The notes beneath the pieces were generated by a model. That model made no database searches. It was not told the DNA's origin and saw nothing but the letters and a program-made list of their open reading frames with translations. 64,000 bases of DNA from Rhizophagus clarus (Eukaryota; Glomeromycota; Glomeromycetes; Glomerales; Glomeraceae), in contig BLAL01000262.1 in NCBI GenBank assembly GCA_015698045.1, positions 622,501-686,500 of the forward strand, in the 5' to 3' direction. Position 1 is the stretch's first letter. Every line of letters begins with the position of its first letter. Shown here one piece after another: positions 22,561-33,624 of the stretch. The translations under genes and the position numbers were made by a program.

Positions 22561-24491
22561 TAAAAATCTTCAATTTTATTAGGATCTAAAATGCATAAGA
22601 GATTAGTTTATTCTAGATTATCATACTAACGTAATATAAATACGTCTCCTCCCTCTTATCAATCTTAAAATCTTATGTAATAATATATCGTGATACAATT
22701 TCTTACTTGTGCCCAATATTCTAAAACGCAGTAACAACGTCAAATTACGTCAGGTTTCATACAGTATTTACTGAGAATAATCAAAAATCTACAATATCCT
22801 TAACCGGTTAGTAACAGTAATAGGGTAATTAATATCATCACCGTTAATTAACTGGTTAATATTATGGATTTGCGATTTTTATATAGAATAACATTACATA
22901 CTGACCCAAACTTTTTAGTTTTTTTTTTTATCAAAAAGTTATTTATATATTAATCGAACGTTTGTACATCACAGGATGGTGGACAAGTTATGCTGTACAT
23001 ATTAAAGCCTAAGGATCCATTCTAATTTTAATGAAATTTCAAATACAGATATACTAACTACTTACTAACTAGATTGGAAAGTTTTAGTACGGTATTTATC
23101 ATGTAAGATTATAATCTACTACAATATGCCGATGATAAAGCGAGATTTCAATAAAAATTAATACGATTATCAATTTAATATTTTAGCCATATTTGAGAAT
23201 ATAAAAATCGAAAATGACCGGTAAAATTGATGTCATAAAATAGGGAAGACCGCTATGCTTATAAATGAGTAGAATTGATAATTTATGTAATGATTTGTAT
23301 GCATCCAAAGAACATTCTTGGATACTAATGTTTATAATCAAAAAATTCAGCCTTCAATAAATGTATGTTTCTTTTTACAACTGTTAAAAAATAAAAATAT
23401 TTAATTACTATATAAATTTACAGTGGACGAAAAAGTCTTTGGAGAAACATTTCCATTTATTGTGCAACGAGTAAATGTTTGTAACATGTGAAAATTTGCG
23501 AATATACCCCTTGTGATGTGAAAAATTAGATATCAAAAGTATATTAGCAACAGACTACATGCTATCTGTCTATTAAAATATAAGTCACCCAAAAAATCAT
23601 CGAAAAAAAATGAGTTAGCTAATTTTGACTAATTGAGCAACTTTAACAAGCATTTTCATGGTAAATATCCAGCCAAATTTAATAATTTTTTTTTATTTTG
23701 TTTATTGAATCAAAAAGCGTATCTGTTAAAAATTTTATGGCACATTAATAATAAAATTAAAGTTAAATTTGAAAATCATGAAATTTTCGATTAATGTAAT
23801 TTAAAGACACTATAACACAAATTTTTATTAAGAAATCACACATTGTGTATTAAGACAATAATATTTTTCAGACCTGTTTCCATATAAAACTTATATATTA
23901 TTAATGAGTTATAAGTCAATTATCGACTAGATACTGATTGGAAAAATTATTCCGATGACTTTTTTCATCCACTGTATAAGATACAATGTTATTTCTTGCG
24001 ATGGGAATACAACATATTTCTTTTACTGCATAAGCTATTTCAAAGTTATCAAATAGAATTTAGCTTTTTTTTTAATATTGTCTATTATTTATTCATCAAA
24101 GTCACATTAGACGTTTGATATTATTTATTACTTATTGTTCAATGAAGTACTCCCCTGATGGTACTCATTGACTCGCCATATTTAAATTTAGGTAGATCTA
24201 TTGATCAGCAGACATATGCTATTAATATACACAAACCATTTTGCGTTAATCCAATTTTCAAAAACAAATTACATCATTTGAATTATTAACCAGATATGTG
24301 GAAAAATTGTCACACTACGTCAAACATATTGATACCATTGTAAATGGGATACTGTAGGTGACTACTGGATTTGGCTAGTAACTGATCTCCCAAGATAACT
24401 AAAATTTTTAATATATATACGAAGACGAATTTTTTTACACACTAAATTATATATACAAAATTTCAGTAAACAGGCCATTTATTCTTCATTT
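22561..24491. other. Non-coding; upstream region of the orphan gene
   Basis: No gene is seen. A TTTTTTAATATATATACG-like TATA region at about 24407-24421 lies about 75 bp before the ATG at 24492. Confidence 0.4.
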
Positions 24492-25292
24492 ATGAATACT
24501 TCATTAAATCCTCAATTTGATAATACACTAAACGAATTAAATGATGTGCAAGACATTCCAGTCGCTCTTAATAATACTTCTCAAGTGTTGAGGATGACTC
24601 CTATCGTCACGCCGATTACTACATTACCTACTCCATTAAATGTAAATGAGTGTCAAGCTCTCGATATCCAAGCAATGACTCCACCTTATAATTTACAACC
24701 CATGCAGGATCATCAGCAGGTGCCTCCTCATCCATCTTCCCAAATTACTGATGTTATGGACGAATACTCATTTTTTTATGCACCGTGCAATGATTTCCAA
24801 ATGTATCATATCATTTGTAAAGAAATATCATTTAATTTTGAAAGTATATCTCAGTTAATAAGTAATACTGATGAGAATAATTGTGTTAAGTCCAACAATA
24901 TTTTTATATTTTATTACGAACAGCCAGAAATTAAGAAAATTTATCAAGTAACTTGTGAAATGATTTCACATGCATTTTTATTTCAATTTTTAAATAAAAT
25001 TATTTACAATATTCAATTCATTAATTGTGAACATCAACAACAAGAATTTACTAAGATACATCAGGAAAATCTCAAATTTCATTTAAAAAAGGATTTAATT
25101 CATTATTTGTCACCAAAAAATGTTTATGAGGATGATTATGATGTGCATAAAAGATTTATTCAAGATTATCGTACTTATGAAAATATGATAAATCCTAATA
25201 CATATGTACTACCTAATCATTTTCAACAATGTAATGCAAATAACTTTCTTCCTTTTGATCAATCATATACTTCCCAACAATATAATAATTGA
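24492..25292 (+). CDS. Orphan protein, 266 residues, function unknown
   Basis: Uninterrupted single-exon frame with ATG. Residues 1-85 are Pro/Thr/Gln/Asn-rich and probably disordered (PIVTPITTLPTPL, DHQQVPPHPSSQ). Residues about 90-200 are ordered in style, with aromatic and Ile-rich segments (EYSFFYAPCNDFQMYHIIC, IFIFYYEQPEIKKIYQVTC, FLFQFLNKIIYNIQF). The tail is again Asn/Gln-rich, ending in SQQYNN. There is no signal peptide and no recognisable domain. A decayed relative 2.3 kb upstream shows that the locus was duplicated and one copy lost. The open frame over 800 bp at this A+T content, together with that relative, supports a real gene. Confidence 0.7.
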   Translation: MNTSLNPQFDNTLNELNDVQDIPVALNNTSQVLRMTPIVTPITTLPTPLNVNECQALDIQAMTPPYNLQPMQDHQQVPPHPSSQITDVMDEYSFFYAPCNDFQMYHIICKEISFNFESISQLISNTDENNCVKSNNIFIFYYEQPEIKKIYQVTCEMISHAFLFQFLNKIIYNIQFINCEHQQQEFTKIHQENLKFHLKKDLIHYLSPKNVYEDDYDVHKRFIQDYRTYENMINPNTYVLPNHFQQCNANNFLPFDQSYTSQQYNN

Positions 25293-26616
25293 CTAATAGC
25301 TATTAGCTCTCAAATTATGATAATTATTATAAGTTATAACTAGTAGTTATAACGTACGTATTTTATAACTGAAATGAAGTTTTATCACGAAATCAAAATG
25401 AATAAATATGAATGGTTTAAAATCATGTTATTTCTTAGAAAATATTATACTAGCCAATCAGAAGCCTTCTCCATTTTCTAATTTTTTACTTACCATATGA
25501 GATGGTACATATATAAACTGTATTGTACGATCAACTAAACTGTACTTACTGCGAAAGTGTTAACAATTACCTTCGATTTATTATGTGTTGGTTTGGAGGA
25601 GAAACACAGAGTTAAAATCTCTAATTTTGGGTGGAAAGAATTTTTTTTTGAATTTTTCCTGTGCCGTTTCAATCATATTTATTGTACGATAAATATAAAA
25701 AATTAAAAATGTACACAATAAGTTATGATTGGTTGACGCACTTTTCGTTCAGTTAAACCGTACAGTACATTTATTTATCTCAATAAAATCGTAAAATTTT
25801 CCTCTTTTTTTTTCTAAAAAAAATAGAATTAAGCATTATCTGTAAAAAGATCATACAAGAAATGAAAACAACGATAAAAGTTTAGGAATATCAATTTTAA
25901 TTTTTTTTTTATTTTAATTTTTTTTTTTTTAAAGAATAAATTGTCATTTGTGATACAATTTTTAGTTGTATCATATTAAAATTTTAGATTAATCCAATAA
26001 TTAAGGCAATAATGTAAAATGTTTAGCAATATAGATAGTGTTTAATTAGAAAAATCCGTTTCTATATCCCGCCATAGTAAATAAATTATTATTTTTTTTT
26101 TTTTTCGAAAAGTGAGTAATTCAACTGATACTTAAGTTATGGTCGTATGCAATGTTATCACAAATGCGTGTTATCATATGCGGTAAAAAAAATTATTTGA
26201 TTTATCCAATAAAAAGCAAGATATTCTACAACAAAGAGGTAATTTGATACTTTTGATAATTTGGAAACAACAAATCAATTTCCATCTGCTGAATCATTGT
26301 CAGGTAACTTTAATGATGAGCCAGTACAGGAGATTTTAACTGTAAATTATTATGTCTTTTTAATGTAGGGCAAATAAATGTATACTTGATACGGTCATTT
26401 TATTTCGAACTTAATGAAATATAAATGAGCGAAAATATTTGTAGTTTATCATTCGCGTTTAGATTAATACTTGTATAAAATAAATTGAATCATTGCATAG
26501 TCGTTAGGTTTGCGGCTCGAATTATTTTAGGTCTATCTTATTTAGTTACTACCAATAACTTATTTTAAAAGAAATTATGACCGTTTAACTCCCAACAATT
26601 ACTTAGTTGAACGTTA
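25293..26616. other. Non-coding stretch
   Basis: Contains a loose inverted pair of GTACGAT...CTGTAC-type words between about 25505 and 25770, perhaps an eroded small element. Otherwise homopolymer-rich with no gene. Confidence 0.4.
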
Positions 26617-27159
26617 CGTTTCGCCGACATTTACATAATTTTTAAATACCATAATAAAAATGATTAATTTTATTTTCTTATAAAAATAATTTTTTTTTTT
26701 TTTTTGATATCCTAAAAAAAATTTTTTCTTTTTACTACCACATATAGTATACAAGATATAGCCGAAATTTGGTTTTGTTATATACTTTGCTAACAACCCA
26801 AAATTTTCTTAATGCATTGTACAATACTTGTACAAAACCTTGTACAAGGTATTTTATATCTAAAGATATATAGTGTGATATTTCTGACAATATATTATTT
26901 AATATTAATTTATTTGTAATTAATTGTAAAATATATAACCCCAATACATTTTTCAATAAATCTCATAATTTTTTACAATGTTTTCATAAGATTTTATTTG
27001 TATATATATTGTGCAAAATAACTTACAACAAACTTTAAAATTAATTGTTTATGCATATATTGTAACAATGAATTTTGCAATTAATAAAAAATATATTATT
27101 TTTTATAATTATACTAAGCCTTACTACTGAAGACTCCCTCTTTTTGTCATTATAAACAG

Positions 27160-27240
27160 GCGGAGGGAGCAGCAATGGCTCTCCCCCTATAGGCACTAAT
27201 GGGCCTCTACCTATTTACAGAGGAGAGGCTTTTCATAAGG
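27160..27240. other. Two adjacent GC-rich hairpins
   Basis: GGAGGGAGC/GGCTCTCC pair around the loop AGCAAT, and GCCTCT/AGAGGC pair around ACCTATTTACAG, within 80 bp. The surrounding 500 bp is almost pure AT. Possible structured RNA or a barrier sequence inside the element. Confidence 0.4.
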
Positions 27241-28093
27241 TTAAACAGATGTTGCATGTACAATACATATGTACATACGTACATCCGTAACTTAATATAA
27301 ATTATATAAAAAAATTTGAAAATTAATAGAAAAAAATTCTGGGGAAAAAGCCCCTATTTATATAAAATTATGTATCACGCGTATCATGTGACATAGTATT
27401 AATATAACCGCAGAGCTTAATGATTATCTAATTAAACTTTTTAAACTTTTTCTTTAACGAAATTCCATTCCTACGCCCTCATTTCCTCCTTTTCATCTCG
27501 CTTTTCCCTATCCCTCTCATAATTTCCTTTTTCACTTTCCTTTATACATTTAAATAATCGTTTTATCAGTAGAAAAGCAAAATAATCGAAAAGAAATTTT
27601 TTTCATAAATGAAACGTAATGAAATATTATATTTCATTAATCAAAAATAAACTATTTTCAAACTTTCACCCTTTTCTTTTAACGAAATTCTCCTTCCCCT
27701 ATTCTTTTCCTTCCCCTCTTTAGTTCTTCTCTTTCCCTATCTTTCGCCTTTTAAATATATGAATTTAAATAAATTTTTTTATCCAAAAAAAAATATGTAC
27801 AAAAAAAACTAACTTATCCAAAAGAATATATTCATTCGTCAAAATCATTACGTACATGACGAGAGAAGGGAATGTGTTCTCGAGTATAGAAGAAACATGT
27901 GCTTATATTTTTTTGACAATTGGTTACTTGATATTCTACGAGTGAAATATGTACTCTGGAAGTAATAATCAAAATTCATTGGATTGTTACTGAAACCTTC
28001 TCTTTTAAGGTGAACGGATAAATGTTCAATTTCCTATTTTTTTCTTGCTCCAGCTCTTTGCCGTTATCGTTATTAAACGTTTTTATTTTTTTT

Positions 28094-30266
28094 AGGTTTC
28101 GTCTTCATTTCAGTCCTCAAATATGTGGAAATTCGGATTCTCCCTAGTGGAAACGCCTACTAGTGTTATCTCCTTTATTTCAGAGCGTGGGAATTTCGGT
28201 TGAAACTGTTGAAATTTGGAAATTTTTACTAGATAAATCTTCGGTATTGATTTCGGTGAGAAATTGAACATCTTTTTTTTAGCGAAACTCTTATTAACGG
28301 TTCGTTTCTTTTCTTTTTAGGTGGGAATATTTTTTTTTTTGTTTCTTTTAGCTATTTATTGTCGAGACGGCACTAATGTTTGGTTTTTCCTTTTTTTTGG
28401 ATGGTTATACTTCGGATCTTTAGAAGTGCAGGATTTCGTAGGGAAGCTAAAGAAACTAATTGATTTTAATGAAACGTTTTCTGACGTCTCGTTTCTTCCT
28501 TTTTATAGACGGTCCAAGGTGTGAATTTTTAGTCAAATTTGAAATTCGGCAATTCTTTTTTTTTTTGACAGATCAGAGCGTGGATTTGATGAGTTTCCGG
28601 TATTGGCCTTTTAAAATTTATTATTATTTTTATTATTATTATTAACGAACTGTTCTAACAGGTTTGTTGTTTTTCTTTTTTTTTAGGCGAGTCTTTCAGC
28701 CCATTTTAGACGCAGAATTTTGATAACTAACCACGTAATAATAATTATAAGTTTTTTTTTAAGATTTTTTTTTATTTTAACGAACTTTGCTAACAGTTCG
28801 TTTTTTCTCTTTTCTAGGCGACTTTATGGCTTTTGGATTCGTAAGATGAAATTCTGTAGGGAGGAGTTTTTTAAATGATTCTTTCTTACGAATTATGAAA
28901 CGTTTACTAACATTTTACCTTTAGACACGTTAAGTGGGTTTTTATTTTTTTTTAATTTTATAATAACGAAACGTTTATTAACGTCTCTTTTTTTAGATGG
29001 TGGATTTTGAAAAAATCTTTTTATAAATCAATTAAGCAATATTCGGTGAGTAAATAAATGTCAAAAAAAGAAAAAAATTAATAAACTATCTGTTATTTAT
29101 CGGCTTACTTTCATTTAATAGATGATCTTTTTAGCATTTCCAGTAAGCTTAAGTTGGTGTACATTATCTGTTACTCTTATTCATTAATTGACACTAACTA
29201 CTTTTATTTTTATGGGCTTCCTTCACCCTTCCACCTGGGACTTCTGATAATAATTCGTTATTTGTGATTATTAAATGGACATTATAAAATTGATTTCTTT
29301 GGACACACAATTTTGGCAAGTAATATTTTTATTTTATTTTATTTTACGAATGGGATATTAATGAATCGATTTTTTCTTTAGGCGGTTCTTCAGGTCTTTT
29401 TGGACGCGCAGAATTTCAATAGGAAAGCCGAAGAAGTTTTTTCTTTAACTGATTTAATAATGAAACGTTTTCTAACTGTTTGTTTTCTTCCTTTCTTAGA
29501 TGACTGGGATTGATTTTTGGTTGGAACTCAAAATTCGATAAATTTTTTTTAGTTTTGGTAAGTTTCGATGGACCTCCTTTAATCTTCTATTTAGCAAAAC
29601 TTTACTGATATTTCTCTATTTTCTTTTTTTTTTGTTTTAGGCAACCAGCACAGATATTTGATGCTTGAAAGGGTATTAGACGTTTTTGTCTTTTTTTTAG
29701 ATGGCTGCTTCTTTGGTAAAGTACACAAATTTTGGGAGATTTTTGTTTTCTCTAATTCATCTATTAGCGAACTGTTATTAAGGTTCCTTTTTTTTCTTTA
29801 TAGATATTTCTATAGTTTCTTGGAACGTATGTGATTCGGTTAGTGCTTTATGTTTTTTATCAAATTTTTAATGAATTTTATTGACTCTTCTTTTCTTTTT
29901 TTTTTTTAGAATGTTTTAATATATTTTTGTAGGTATTCTCAACTTCGGCTTCTTCGGACTTGAATGCTTGGATTTTGTTGCGCAGATCTTCTCATGGAGG
30001 CTTTTTATTGAAACTATTAACGCATTTCTTTATTTTGTTGGATTTGACTCTTGGATGTTGAAATAGGATTAAAGGTATATTGAATAAGGGAATGAGTGAG
30101 TTATTTGATTTCTTAAACTGGTGAAGGGAACATTAATATTCATTTCTTTTTATTATAGGAATTCAATTCTTGGACAAAAACTACACTTGAAGGTAGGTTA
30201 AATAGACGAGAGTGGCTTTGTTTAATTAGAAATGTTTCATTAACATTTTTCTCTCATTTTTTGCAG
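28094..30266 (+). other. Tandem array of micro-exon-like modules
   Basis: About 16 places have a long T-rich tract ending in AG. AG ends at 28095, 28320, 28508, 28686, 28817, 28924, 28996, 29381, 29499, 29640, 29700, 29803, 29909, 29932, 30158 and 30266. Most have a CTAAC/TTAAC/CTGAC branch-point-like word 15-35 nt before the AG. Several are followed within 15-60 nt by a plausible donor: TTC|GTAAGA after 28817, TCG|GTGAGT after 28996, TTG|GTAAGT after 29499, TTG|GTAAAG after 29700, AAG|GTAGGT after 30158. Modules are homologous: ACGAAACGTTT and GGAC/TTAGACGCGCAGAATTT-like words recur. No single long frame joins the short exons, so it may be non-coding, a micro-exon gene, or decayed duplicated exons. 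Confidence 0.5.
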
Positions 30267-30850
30267 GTTCAAATGTGGGCAATATTTTTCAACTTGGATT
30301 TCAAATCATTTAACATTCTCGGAATATTGGCACTGGACAATTAAATTTTACAATACATTTTTTAATAATTTTTGCAGTAAATTTTATAGTAAATTTTTCT
30401 ATAAATTTCATAATATATTTCACAATAATTTGTTACAATTTATATTGATAAATTAATGTTATGATAAATGTTATACTAACTATTGTACGATGTCCCTACA
30501 AGACCAATAACGAGCATCTTATTATGGTTTGTATACAATGCATTGGATATTAGTTTTACAATACATTTAAAAAATTTCAAGTTGTTAGCAAAGTACTTTT
30601 GATTTTCATTGTTTTTTTGTCGGCGAAATAATCCAACCTTTCATGGAAAAAATTAATCTAAATTAAGAATACAAAGTACGGCCCGGCCCGCGCCGACTAA
30701 TATAGAAAGATTATATGTAACATCACATTGCCTTAAAAAAAGCTGGCCAGAATATTAAACATAAAAGACCAACTTTTATTATCGTTTCTTTTCTTTAAAA
30801 AAAATATTCATTTTAGCACACACTTTAATAGCTATTATCTGGTGCCCGCA

Positions 30851-31210
30851 ATGAACAACGGTAGACTTCCAGTCTCTGATATTTCCGTTAATTATAACAA
30901 TATTCCTCATAATAACGATAATAATAGTTATCAGCCTAATGTTGCTTCTAACAATGGCGTTAATGACCATAGCCAACAATATCAAGACACTTTAAATATT
31001 AATCCGCAATCTACGCCCGATAACATTTTACCTCAACAAATATACCCACCACAGACTAATCAAAATGCACCTCAACAGTATAATATCCTTCACAATAATA
31101 CACAACAGACAATTATTTTCAACAGTTATTCAACAAATAATTCAGTACTTATGCAATCTTGTACTTGTTTTAAATACTCCTCTTTGCCAACAAATAATTC
31201 TCAAAATTAA
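30851..31210 (+). CDS. Asn/Gln-rich orphan protein, family A
   Basis: The open frame is called from ATG 30851, because the upstream in-frame GTG at 30842 is not a likely start in a fungus. The protein is 119 residues, rich in Asn, Gln, Ser, Tyr and Pro, without a signal peptide or membrane segment, and probably disordered. Its tail (IIFNSYSTNNSVLMQS, then C-rich and NNSQN) matches that of the frame ending at 57510 (INVFNENSTNTSVLMQP ... INNSQ). Its start (MNNGRLPVSD) parallels MNNDMHTS at 57067 and MNDGANTS in the gene at 49529. Upstream DNA GCTATTATCTGGTGCCCGC aligns roughly with coding sequence for AITQAAV in the 49.5-kb relative, so this copy may have lost its first codons. A TTTTAG at about 30817 may be an acceptor. 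Confidence 0.6.
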   Translation: MNNGRLPVSDISVNYNNIPHNNDNNSYQPNVASNNGVNDHSQQYQDTLNINPQSTPDNILPQQIYPPQTNQNAPQQYNILHNNTQQTIIFNSYSTNNSVLMQSCTCFKYSSLPTNNSQN

Positions 31211-32677
31211 TCTCCATATATATAATAATTTAGTGATAATAACTTCTATGCTTCTATGTTCAACTCATTAGGTTTATTATGCATATCCATAAATTTATTT
31301 TTTTTTATTTTTTTTTATTTCATTATTTATTTTCGTCAAATGCTTGCATAATTGTACTTATTAATTAATGAAATCGTAGCATTATCCAAATAAAATATTA
31401 ATAATATCTTTTTAAAATTATGAAGTTTAATTTGGGCTTAACTAGGTCGTCTTTTTTTCGATATTATAATACGATAACAAAAAAATAAAAAATTCTTATT
31501 TTTCACTAATTGAAAAATTTTGAATGAATTGAATGAATGAATTACATGTATTATATCGTAATGTTGATTACACAATTCCTTAAATAAGGAATTTAAGAAT
31601 AGGATTGTCGTAGATTACAAAATTTCATCTCTGGTTTATATTACACCACAATCAAAATTGGCACAAGTTCATGCATATCGGCAACATCCTGAATCGATCG
31701 GGTAATTGCGTTGTTTTTTATTCTACCCAATAAGTAAAATAAATCGGTTTGTATAAGCTTTAACTACGTGATGCGACAGAATAAAATTTATTATACTATA
31801 AATAGTTCGATCCAATCGGGATATTAAATGATCTAATGTAATAATAAAATAAGGGGAACATTATAAATGGTATAAACATAACCAAATAACAAATGTAACC
31901 TGAAACTTCAATTAGCTTTTATTTTAATTAAATTTTCCGAAGATAGGACAAATGCCAAAATGTCGAACATTTTAATCAACTTTAAAATTATATACTGTAT
32001 AACATGTAGTTATTTATAATGATTATAATAAATACCCAATAATTATGTCCACTCAATTATTATGAAATTTAATTACGAAAACGTGATAATATCGAGGCAA
32101 CATATTTAAAAATTTTAAAAGTTTGTAAATAATTATAAGTAATATATATATAATATAGAGTGTAATGATTAACTTTAATACCATGGTTAATGTGAAAGAT
32201 TATGTTGATAATAAACGTTTATTATTTAAATTTTACGCTCAATTCTCAAAAAATGCTTATATCTCCATAGATTATTCTCTATTTGTTCAAGTATTTGTTG
32301 CATATCATACTTGATGAAAAACCGATAAAGAAGGCACTTTGCAGAAGTCTCAAGAAATTAAACAATATCATTAAGATGTTCTTGACAAAAAACCTCAAAT
32401 TTGACATAAGACTATTAACTGTCTATTATAAATATTTTAATATCCCTATAATAGAAATAATTTAAACATATTATCAAGCTCGTTAATAGTACTAGTAAGA
32501 AACTTATAAATTAATATTTTAGAACTACAATATCATAATTTCTGGCCCATTGTAATAAATTTAATTTGAATAATTAAGCAATTAAATTTTAAGGTAATAT
32601 GATGATTTATAAATTTATCACGAACATTGTATTGCTAATTTTCGCCTCTTTTTATAATATTATCATCTCACTTCCGC
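31211..32677. other. Non-coding stretch
   Basis: AATAAA-like words follow the preceding gene. Nothing else is supportable; the frame at 32283-32465 is composition noise. Confidence 0.4.
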
Positions 32678-33459
32678 CTATAATATTCCTATAATATTCC
32701 TATAATATTCCTATAATATTCATATAATATTCATATAATATTCATATAATATTCCTATAATATTCCTATAATATTCCTATAATATTCATATAATATTCCT
32801 ATAATATTCATATAATATTCCTATAATATTCATATAATATTCCTATAATATTCATATAATATTCCATATAATATTCCTATAATATATATATTCCTATATA
32901 TTCAATATTCCTATAATATTCATATAATATTCCTATAATATTCATATAATATTCCTATAATATTCATATAATATTCCTATAATATTCATATAATATTCCT
33001 ATAATATTCATATAATATTCCTATAATATTCATATAATATTCCTATAATATTCATATAATATTCCTATAATATTCATATAATATTCCTATAATATTCATA
33101 TAATATTCCTATAATATTCATATAATATTCCTATAATATTCATATAATATTCCTATAATATTCATATAATATTCCTATAATATTCATATAATATTCCTAT
33201 AATATTCATATAATATTCCTATAATATTCATATAATATTCCTATAATATTCATATAATATTCCTATAATATTCATATAATATTCCTATAATATTCATATA
33301 ATATTCCTATAATATTCATATAATATTCCTATAATATTCATATAATATTCCTATAATATTCATATAATATTCCTATAATATTCATATAATATTCCTATAA
33401 TATTCATATAATATTCCTATAATATTCATATAATATTCTTATATATTCCTATAATATTT
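32678..33459. repeat. AT minisatellite, 11-bp unit with 22-bp higher-order period
   Basis: About 70 copies of ATAATATTCNT, where N is C or A. In the first 200 bp C-type and A-type units are mixed (runs of CCC and AAA). After a short scrambled patch at about 32880-32905 the array alternates C, A, C, A almost without exception to about 33430. The current array therefore grew by copying a 22-bp dimer. G is absent from the forward strand of the unit. Each unit contains the palindrome AATATT, so the array should unwind or extrude easily. It lies directly beside the large decayed transposon. Confidence 0.97.
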
Positions 33460-33624
33460 TGATATTTTGACTAAAATATTAAATGTTTCGCCTATACTTG
33501 TCTATACTAATATTCACTAATATCTTTTGCTTCTGATATATTTTGCCTATAATTAATAATTAGTATTTTGATTCAATTCCTAAAAATTTAAAGAATGTGC
33601 GAATGCATATGATTTTCATCATCG

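Larger units (their letters stand above)
26617..30629. mobile_element. 4-kb inverted-repeat-bounded element carrying splice-like modules
   Basis: Outer ends are TTTCGCCGACA at 26620 and its inverse ending at 30626. Further inward both sides share TACTTTGCTAACAAC (about 26783 and, inverted, about 30585). They also share AAATTTT..TTAA.TG.ATTGTA-like blocks, giving diverged TIRs of at least 200 bp. No target duplication was certain. Inside are a pair of GC-rich hairpins (27160-27240) and a 2.2-kb array of intron/exon-like modules (28094-30266). No transposase is visible, so it is probably non-autonomous. The left TIR seems to hold an extra AT-rich insertion relative to the right. Confidence 0.55.

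Noticed and set aside
26614..26956. Two reverse-strand frames at the left end of the splice-module element
   Set aside because: Lys/Phe/Ile-rich composition noise inside a terminal inverted repeat.
32678..33459. CRISPR-like array
   Set aside because: The units are contiguous 11-mers without spacers, in a eukaryotic AT-rich context.
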